In this document: in pieces, positions 52,990-57,467 of the stretch
Layout of the letters: each line of letters starts with the position of its first letter
Position numbering within the stretch: the first letter of the stretch is position 1
NCBI GenBank assembly: GCA_020629275.1
Contig: JAHDDQ010000013.1
Location: 1 to 57,467, forward strand
Reading direction: 5' to 3'
DNA length: 57,467 nt
Source of the DNA: Tenacibaculum sp.
GTDB taxonomy: Bacteria; Bacteroidota; Bacteroidia; Flavobacteriales; Flavobacteriaceae
Translations under genes and position numbers: made by a program
Notes under the pieces: model-generated
What the model saw: the letters and a program-made list of their open reading frames with translations, nothing else
Told to the model about the DNA's origin: nothing
The model's database searches: none

Positions 52990-53120
52990 AGCTAACGGCT
53001 TAGTGTATGATTTCGTTGTGTGTTAAAGCACTAAAGTTAGCAAATAAACACAGATAGAAAGTCCGTGAGGACTTTCGTAAGTAGGCTATTACTAGCAATG
53101 AATTATACACGGTGTTAGCC
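52990..53120 (-). repeat. cassette-junction palindrome, 53.05 kb
   Basis: Left end (minus) GGCTAAC, right end GTTAGCT. Arms GTGTATAATTCATTG (53096-53110) and, on the plus strand, GTGTATGATTTCGTTG (53003-53018) pair. An inner perfect hairpin GAAAGTCC-GTGA-GGACTTTC (53057-76) sits at the tip. This is the layout of an integron attC site. Confidence 0.65.
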
Positions 53121-53124
53121 ACAG

Positions 53125-53520
53125 TTATTTGTTTTTTGTCGGGTTAATTTTCAAATCTAATATTTCAATTACTTCACAATCTGCTGAAAACGTTCCACCT
53201 TCTCTGAAATGACCTTTAGTACCAATTTTTATTTTATCGTAATGAAAAGGTCTCATCTCATTATTTATAATCCACATTCTCGCTGTTCCTGATTTAGGAA
53301 CTCGACAATTATTTTCTAATATTAATTGACCGTCTTGATTTTCAAATTCAGGCCAAATCATATATAATACTTTTTCGTTCTCTCCCAAAAAGGAAAAATC
53401 CGAACGAATTCCTTGATATGGTTCTCCAGTTTTTCTTCCGCCATTTTCTGGACTTCTAAACACATATTTTACTCTAAAATCAGCTTTATGATTTAGTCTT
53501 TTTTCGTAAGGTTCGTGCAT
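53125..53520 (-). CDS. protein resembling an EF-Tu C-terminal beta-barrel domain
   Basis: The 131-residue protein shows ADFRVKYVFRSPENGGRKTGEP-, then a GIRSDFSF strand, ARMWIINN and IGTKGHFREGGTFSADCEVIEI. The order GGR-P-G-R-F and the GxxxxEG end resemble domain III of EF-Tu without a GTPase domain. This is a fold-level resemblance only. Its start shares one base with the stop of the AlkB-like gene (TAATG). Confidence 0.5.
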   Translation of the reverse strand: MHEPYEKRLNHKADFRVKYVFRSPENGGRKTGEPYQGIRSDFSFLGENEKVLYMIWPEFENQDGQLILENNCRVPKSGTARMWIINNEMRPFHYDKIKIGTKGHFREGGTFSADCEVIEILDLKINPTKNK

Positions 53521-54032
53521 TATTTCATTTTTCTAAAAGTCAAACTCATTCGCCCATTTTCAGTGTCAGACTTTGGAATTGAGTGTTGCCATTTGTCTTG
53601 AATTTCGTTTGTCATATAAATAAATGAACCAGAAGGAAGTTCAAAATCTTTTATTAATTCTCTGTTTTCAATATTTCGAAATCTTAAAATTCGAGTTTCT
53701 CCAATTGATACTATGCCAACACCTGTGTTTTCGTGTAATATGTCAGTTTGGTCAGAATGAAATCTCATTTTAGATTTTCCGTCCAAATAATAATTAATCA
53801 AGCAGTTATTTGGTTTGAAATTCAATGTTTTATTAATTGATTCAATTATAGTATTCAGTTCAGCTGTAAATTCTTGAAAAGGATAACTTATTTGAGAATA
53901 ATTATATGCTTTTCCATAGCTTGCAGTCTTTCGAGCAGACATTCTTTCATCCCATTCAACATTGTTTTTCAGTTTATGAAACAATTCAGTTGGGTTATCA
54001 ATAAAATTTTCAATGAATGTTATTCCGTTCAT
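53520..54032 (-). CDS. AlkB-like 2-oxoglutarate/Fe(II) dioxygenase
   Basis: The 170-residue protein has the AlkB iron site H92-x-D94 in MRFHSDQTD and H150 in KWQHSIPK, plus the 2-oxoglutarate arginines R161 and R167 in GRMSLTFRK. The RFRN and GSFIYM strands are typical. AlkB enzymes remove alkyl groups from bases; some relatives act on RNA or protein. It is translationally coupled to the EF-Tu-like protein. Confidence 0.85.
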   Translation of the reverse strand: MNGITFIENFIDNPTELFHKLKNNVEWDERMSARKTASYGKAYNYSQISYPFQEFTAELNTIIESINKTLNFKPNNCLINYYLDGKSKMRFHSDQTDILHENTGVGIVSIGETRILRFRNIENRELIKDFELPSGSFIYMTNEIQDKWQHSIPKSDTENGRMSLTFRKMK

Positions 54033-54048
54033 TATTTTTTCTAATTGT

Positions 54049-54240
54049 GGCTAATGTACCATGTAAGAAATATAGGGTTGTAATAAGCGATACGTTTCGA
54101 GTTGGTACTAAGTCAAATATAAATATTTTGCTTTTATCATTTTCTGCAAATGCCAAATTTTATATTTGGCGACTTTGCAAATAATCACAAGCTTTACGAT
54201 TAAGAATGAACACCCTATGTTTTCTTACACATTGTTAGGT
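54049..54240 (-). repeat. cassette-junction palindrome, 54.15 kb
   Basis: Left end (minus) ACCTAAC fits RYYYAAC; right end ATTAGCC is one base from GTTRRRY. Long arms pair: plus ATGTAAGAAATATAGGG (54061-77) with CCCTATGTTTTCTTACACAT (54213-32). The inner hairpin GCCAAAT-TTTAT-ATTTGGC (54152-70) is perfect. Confidence 0.7.
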
Positions 54241-54244
54241 AACG

Positions 54245-55339
54245 TTAATCCAACAAACCAGCTTTTTTTATCTCATGTCGTTTTAAATCATCCAATGAAT
54301 TTATAGAAAAATTCATATAATCTATTGGTAGAGACTTATTTGGATTATAAGGACCTGTCCATGTTAAATGACCACCCCCGCTAGTTTCAAAATAAGGTTT
54401 AGATTCTATATGTGTAGATATTAAGTTATTGTTAGATTGAAAACACTCTTTTTCGTAAATATATATTCGATGGTAATTTAAATCTTTGCGAGTTAAACTC
54501 GATAAATCTAAAAAATCGTACATATCTGTGTATGTCTTATAAGGTATTCCTCTGAACATTATTATTTTATATGGTACATCTGGATCACCTGAATGTATAT
54601 ATGGTGTCAATTCAATATTTAAATCAGTTAATGAATATTTTTCCGAGTTTTTACTTCTATGGAATATAGGTTTTATTCTAAGTGCTTTGTATGTAAATTT
54701 AATTTCATCAGACACTTTTATAAATGAATCTCCATATTTTGCTTTTAGCTTCGCTAATTGTTTTTGTTGTAATTCCTTTAATTCCTTTTGATCTAATTTT
54801 AATAATTCTTTAAAGGGTGTATTCTCATAATGTTCATTCCATAAAACGTTACCATAATTTTTTTTATCTGGATAATCATATATTTGGAAGCTTAATTTAC
54901 CTTTCGAAAAGGAATTGTCAAAACATTTAATTGTTCCTTCTGGATAGCGGTAAGTTACTGTTTTTCTTGTTTTATCTGGGTTACCAAAAACAAAGATTAT
55001 TTGTTCAGGTGTATCTTTTAAGAAAAAACTTTTATCGTTATAACTAAATTCACAGTCATTAAATTCTAAACGATTTTTTTGATTATTGAATTCTGTAATT
55101 AAGTTATTAAATTTTGAGTTTTTATGATTAGGCTTGATATTGAATTCAGTAATATAATCATCAATGTTTTTCTTTTCAATTTCTTCTTTTAACCCTAATT
55201 TTTTCTCTATTTTCTTTCTTTCAATTTCCTCGGGTGTATCAGGAAAAATAACGGGGTAAAATAGAATAAATAAAAAAATAACGAATAGAGAGAAAATGCC
55301 TAAACAACCTATAGTTATTATTTTTAAAAACTTTTTCAT
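54245..55339 (-). CDS. membrane-anchored protein of unknown function
   Basis: A 364-residue protein with one N-terminal TM helix (about 8-32) and a large extracytoplasmic part. A charged coiled stretch (PEEIERKKIEKKLGLKEEIE) follows the helix, and a second one lies at LDQKELKELQQKQLAKLK. No family recognised. It is a single-gene cassette-like unit. Confidence 0.65.
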   Translation of the reverse strand: MKKFLKIITIGCLGIFSLFVIFLFILFYPVIFPDTPEEIERKKIEKKLGLKEEIEKKNIDDYITEFNIKPNHKNSKFNNLITEFNNQKNRLEFNDCEFSYNDKSFFLKDTPEQIIFVFGNPDKTRKTVTYRYPEGTIKCFDNSFSKGKLSFQIYDYPDKKNYGNVLWNEHYENTPFKELLKLDQKELKELQQKQLAKLKAKYGDSFIKVSDEIKFTYKALRIKPIFHRSKNSEKYSLTDLNIELTPYIHSGDPDVPYKIIMFRGIPYKTYTDMYDFLDLSSLTRKDLNYHRIYIYEKECFQSNNNLISTHIESKPYFETSGGGHLTWTGPYNPNKSLPIDYMNFSINSLDDLKRHEIKKAGLLD

Positions 55340-55440
55340 TTTTTAAATTTTGATTAAAGGTAAAATTTTGCTTTTAAAATATCTTCAAAATTCCGTTCGT
55401 TAGTTTGAAGAATTAATCAGATTCTGATGTGCATAATGTT

Positions 55441-55574
55441 ATCTAACGTGTTTGTGTATGGTTAGTTGCGGTTTTGTATGCGAGGATTTTCCAAAGGAAA
55501 ATCAGACGTAACAAAACAAGCAACGACCTTTAAATTTAGCCTAAACCAGCAATTTTTTATGTATTTTGTTAGGC
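55441..55574 (-). repeat. cassette-junction palindrome, 55.5 kb
   Basis: Both ends are canonical for attC on the minus strand: GCCTAAC (55568-74) fits RYYYAAC and GTTAGAT (55441-47) fits GTTRRRY. The right arm AACGTGTTTGTGTATG is identical to that of the 57.3 kb site. An inner perfect hairpin GATTTTCC-AAA-GGAAAATC lies at 55485-55503. Confidence 0.72.
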
Positions 55575-55581
55575 ACTGGCT

Positions 55582-55749
55582 TTATTTATCTTTTTCTTCA
55601 GAAGTATCAGATTCAGATTCCGAATTGTTTTGATTTTCTACATTATCTAACAAATCTTTTGGTGGTTTTCTAAAAGGTAAACTTTTGTCAACTTCTCCAC
55701 CATTTTTTAATTTGTCTTCCATTAATTTTTTTAATAAATCTTTGTCCAT
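55582..55749 (-). CDS. 55-residue acidic protein
   Basis: The short ORF reads MDKDLLKKLMEDKLKNGG, then FRKPPKDLLDNVENQN and a Ser/Glu-rich tail SESESDTSEEKDK. It starts 21 bases after the 163-residue membrane protein, in the same cassette, and its stop lies 7 bases before the junction end GCCTAAC. Probably a coupled small gene. Family not recognised. Confidence 0.6.
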   Translation of the reverse strand: MDKDLLKKLMEDKLKNGGEVDKSLPFRKPPKDLLDNVENQNNSESESDTSEEKDK

Positions 55750-55770
55750 TTTCTCTATGTTATATAGTAT

Positions 55771-56262
55771 TTATTCGGCTTGTTTAAATTCTAATTTCGG
55801 TATTTTTTCTTTCGGTTTCATAATCTCTTTATTTTCTTTTTTCGATTCAAGTTTATGTTCGGATGATTTATAGTTTTCAATATTAATTATACTATAAAGT
55901 ACAATTAATAAAACTCCAATAGGTAAAAGAATTACAATACTAAAATTCAATCTTGGTATCCATTTTTCTTGTTTAATTTCGGTTATTCTATTTTCCGATA
56001 CTTTTTCAATTGAGTCAGAAATTTGTCTAATACTCAAGTAATGTCCAATAAAACCGATAGTCAGACATAATATAAAAATCGCTAATGATAAATAAAATAT
56101 CCAAGAATAAATAGCGTGTTTGAAAGGAACAATATCTTCTATAAAAGTCAAGGACAATCCAATCGCACCACTTGAAATTGCTAAAACTTGACTGTCAAAT
56201 TTTGACACACTATATTTTAAGTCTTCGTAAAGGTCTTTTATGTAATTGTCTTTTTCGGTCAT
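55771..56262 (-). CDS. two-to-three-span membrane protein of unknown function
   Basis: The 163-residue protein has an N-terminal amphipathic region (DLKYSVSKFDSQVLAISSGAIGL), TM helices at about 25-40, 50-75 and 108-128, and a charged tail with KENKEIMKPKEK. Proteins of this shape are common in cassette arrays and have no known role. The 55-residue gene follows. Confidence 0.65.
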   Translation of the reverse strand: MTEKDNYIKDLYEDLKYSVSKFDSQVLAISSGAIGLSLTFIEDIVPFKHAIYSWIFYLSLAIFILCLTIGFIGHYLSIRQISDSIEKVSENRITEIKQEKWIPRLNFSIVILLPIGVLLIVLYSIINIENYKSSEHKLESKKENKEIMKPKEKIPKLEFKQAE

Positions 56263-56276
56263 TTTTTTTAGCTTGT

Positions 56277-56409
56277 GCCTAACGGTTTCGTATAACCGAC
56301 AGTTACGGGTTAATATGCGTTAATTTTCGGTTTAGCACAGACGTTAGCAATTCTGAGTGGATTCGGACATAGTCGAATCCGCCGTAATTGCGGTTATACA
56401 TTGTTGTGC
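56277..56409 (-). repeat. cassette-junction palindrome, 56.3 kb
   Basis: Right end (minus) GTTAGGC (56277-83) is canonical; left end GCACAAC (56403-09) is close to RYYYAAC. Arms TATAACCG / CGGTTATA (56291-98 and 56391-98) and TTACGG / CCGTAA (56303-08 and 56382-87) pair in nested order, with an inner hairpin GGATTCG-N8-CGAATCC (56359-80). The stop codon of the upstream gene (56394-96) lies within this palindrome. Confidence 0.75.
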
Positions 56410-57281
56410 AACGTGATTTTATATTGTCTTATAGTTTTTCCTTCACTATTTTTTGTTTTACTTTCCCTTAGAAATCCATATTTGGAATAGTAAAATTCTA
56501 TTATTTCTTCCAATTTCCCGTTTTTATAACTCTTAACGACTTTAGACTTCATTTGTTTTTCGTTGTGATATTCAAAATCGGTTATACTTTTTTTGTCAAA
56601 CACTTTAGAGTTATGACTTTTGTAAATATTAATTATTCTTTTATTTTTTTTTGTTTTTTTGTATTCAATATCATATTCCGAAACTAATTCACTTTGATTA
56701 TTGAACTCTTTAATTTTAACTATTCTCCCTTTTTTATAGTCGTAAGTCACAGAATCGGTGATTTCAGGGTCATAACTAATTGATTTTATCAACCGTTCAT
56801 TTTCATAGAACAACGAATCTTGATTTTTTCCAAAATCATAAATGTCAAAATTTGCAATTAATCTGTTTTTCTTGTCGTAAAAAAATCTAGTCGTGTCGAT
56901 TGTTTTATCTTCTCCCCATTTCCAAATTTCAATTGTTTGTTGATTTCGTCTATTGTATTTAAAAATAGCAGTATCACTTTTTTCCGTTTTGTAACTGTGA
57001 ATTTCTATCTCAGTCAACTTATCAGGATATGTGGTTTTGATTTTCGCAATTGTGTCTCCATTTCTGTCAAATTCATAGTCGATTTTGTGTCTCCCTTTTT
57101 TGTCAAAAATTTGAATTAAAGAAATATATGGGTTAGCTCCAGTCGAGTCAATTAGTGTCTTAGTTTCAAGATAGTAATTTTTTAGTTTTGGCTTTTCGCG
57201 AGTCATATCTGTGTCATAGTATTCTTGCGAAAATGACAGGTTGATTACTAAGATTAATAATATGCTAAAAGCTTGTTTCAT
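56394..57281 (-). CDS. exported YD-repeat-like protein
   Basis: A signal peptide (MKQAFSILLILVINLSFSQ) leads a 295-residue beta-rich protein with repeating strand pairs such as YEFDRNGDTIAK, FFYDKKNRLIANFD, LFYENERLIKSISYD and EFYYSKYGFLRES. These resemble YD/RHS or MORN-like repeats. The last six residues (TLHNNV) are encoded inside the next junction. A TTG upstream (57293) lies in the junction and is not used. Confidence 0.65.
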   Translation of the reverse strand: MKQAFSILLILVINLSFSQEYYDTDMTREKPKLKNYYLETKTLIDSTGANPYISLIQIFDKKGRHKIDYEFDRNGDTIAKIKTTYPDKLTEIEIHSYKTEKSDTAIFKYNRRNQQTIEIWKWGEDKTIDTTRFFYDKKNRLIANFDIYDFGKNQDSLFYENERLIKSISYDPEITDSVTYDYKKGRIVKIKEFNNQSELVSEYDIEYKKTKKNKRIINIYKSHNSKVFDKKSITDFEYHNEKQMKSKVVKSYKNGKLEEIIEFYYSKYGFLRESKTKNSEGKTIRQYKITLHNNV

Positions 57282-57285
57282 TATG

Positions 57286-57411
57286 TTGCACAACGTGTTT
57301 GTGTATGATTTAGTTGCGGGAAAGTACGCGATTGTTTTTTCGCAATGTAATATAGTGAATTATAGGAAAAGGTCCTTCGTTTAAACACTTTCTAATCAAT
57401 TAATTATACAC
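57286..57411 (-). repeat. cassette-junction palindrome, 57.35 kb
   Basis: Arms CAATTAATTATACAC (57397-57411) and, on the plus strand, GTGTATGATTTAGTTG (57301-57316) pair with few mismatches. The right end (minus) GTTGTGC deviates from GTTRRRY. The plus-strand right arm AACGTGTTTGTGTATG is shared exactly with the 55.5 kb site. The remaining bases to the window end show no gene. Confidence 0.6.
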
Positions 57412-57467
57412 CTCTTAAGTTTGTCTTTTAGTAAATTTAGATATAAAATAGAAAGAACAAAAGAGAG

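Noticed and set aside
1..57467. CRISPR array, rRNA, tRNA or IS element
   Set aside because: No regularly spaced identical repeats, no tRNA-like cloverleaf noticed, and no transposase ORF in any frame I read.

Overview
The window is AT-rich DNA from a Bacteroidota bacterium, most likely a marine member of the Flavobacteriaceae (Tenacibaculum, Kordia and Aquimarina are the kind of genus meant; the genus is inference). The signs are TAnnTTTG-type -7 promoter boxes in front of many genes, almost no Shine-Dalgarno sequences, LytTR two-component proteins, a grasp-with-SPASM peptide locus, Cys-containing GG-leader peptides and a cysteine-free ribosomal protein L32. No rRNA, tRNA or CRISPR array was seen.

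Region 1 (1-19.1 kb) is mostly chromosomal housekeeping. It holds an M61 peptidase (5' end cut), a lipoprotein, an ABC-2 exporter operon with a serine hydrolase and a divergent LytS/LytTR pair, lspA, a second ABC exporter, a YedE-type sulfur transport pair, waaA, the fatty-acid block yceD-rpmF-fabH-accB-accC, pdxA, and ribE on the opposite strand.

Region 2 (19.2-31.3 kb) is the secreted-peptide region. On the minus strand, 14 small genes encode precursors with nearly identical 23-residue leaders and unrelated Cys-rich cores. They surround a C39 peptidase-ABC exporter, an HlyD-type adaptor and a VKOR-thioredoxin oxidase. Thirteen of the 14 cores have an even number of cysteines (4, 6 or 8), which fits disulfide-bonded products. 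A roughly 50-bp element with two interleaved inverted repeats (A-B-A'-B', able to form a pseudoknot) occurs five times, each time just upstream of a precursor start; its arms covary between copies. Divergently, at 28.8-32.2 kb, lies a grasp-with-SPASM RiPP locus: ATP-grasp, a 54-codon ORF, a SPASM protein without the radical-SAM cysteines, a DGG-repeat precursor, and a DUF6624-like lipoprotein.

Region 3 (32.2-41.2 kb) contains a decayed gene, an MscS channel, an alpha/beta hydrolase divergent from a TetR regulator over an 18-bp direct repeat, a sodium symporter, a cysteine dioxygenase plus PLP decarboxylase pair (probable hypotaurine synthesis), a lone GG-leader peptide, a GNAT acetyltransferase and an AraC regulator.

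Region 4 (41.2-57.5 kb) has nearly all genes on the minus strand. They are short, functionally unrelated genes (LAS-type peptidase, ACT, AraC, CPBP protease, LytTR, Crp-DoxX-tautomerase-NTF2, AlkB-like, several unknowns). From about 48.5 kb onward they are separated by 100-200 bp imperfect palindromes with ends such as GCCTAAC and GTTAGGC. This looks like an integron-type cassette array without an integrase in view. Three genes at 41-48.3 kb are broken by single-base changes in A-runs, so decay or base-calling error should be considered there.
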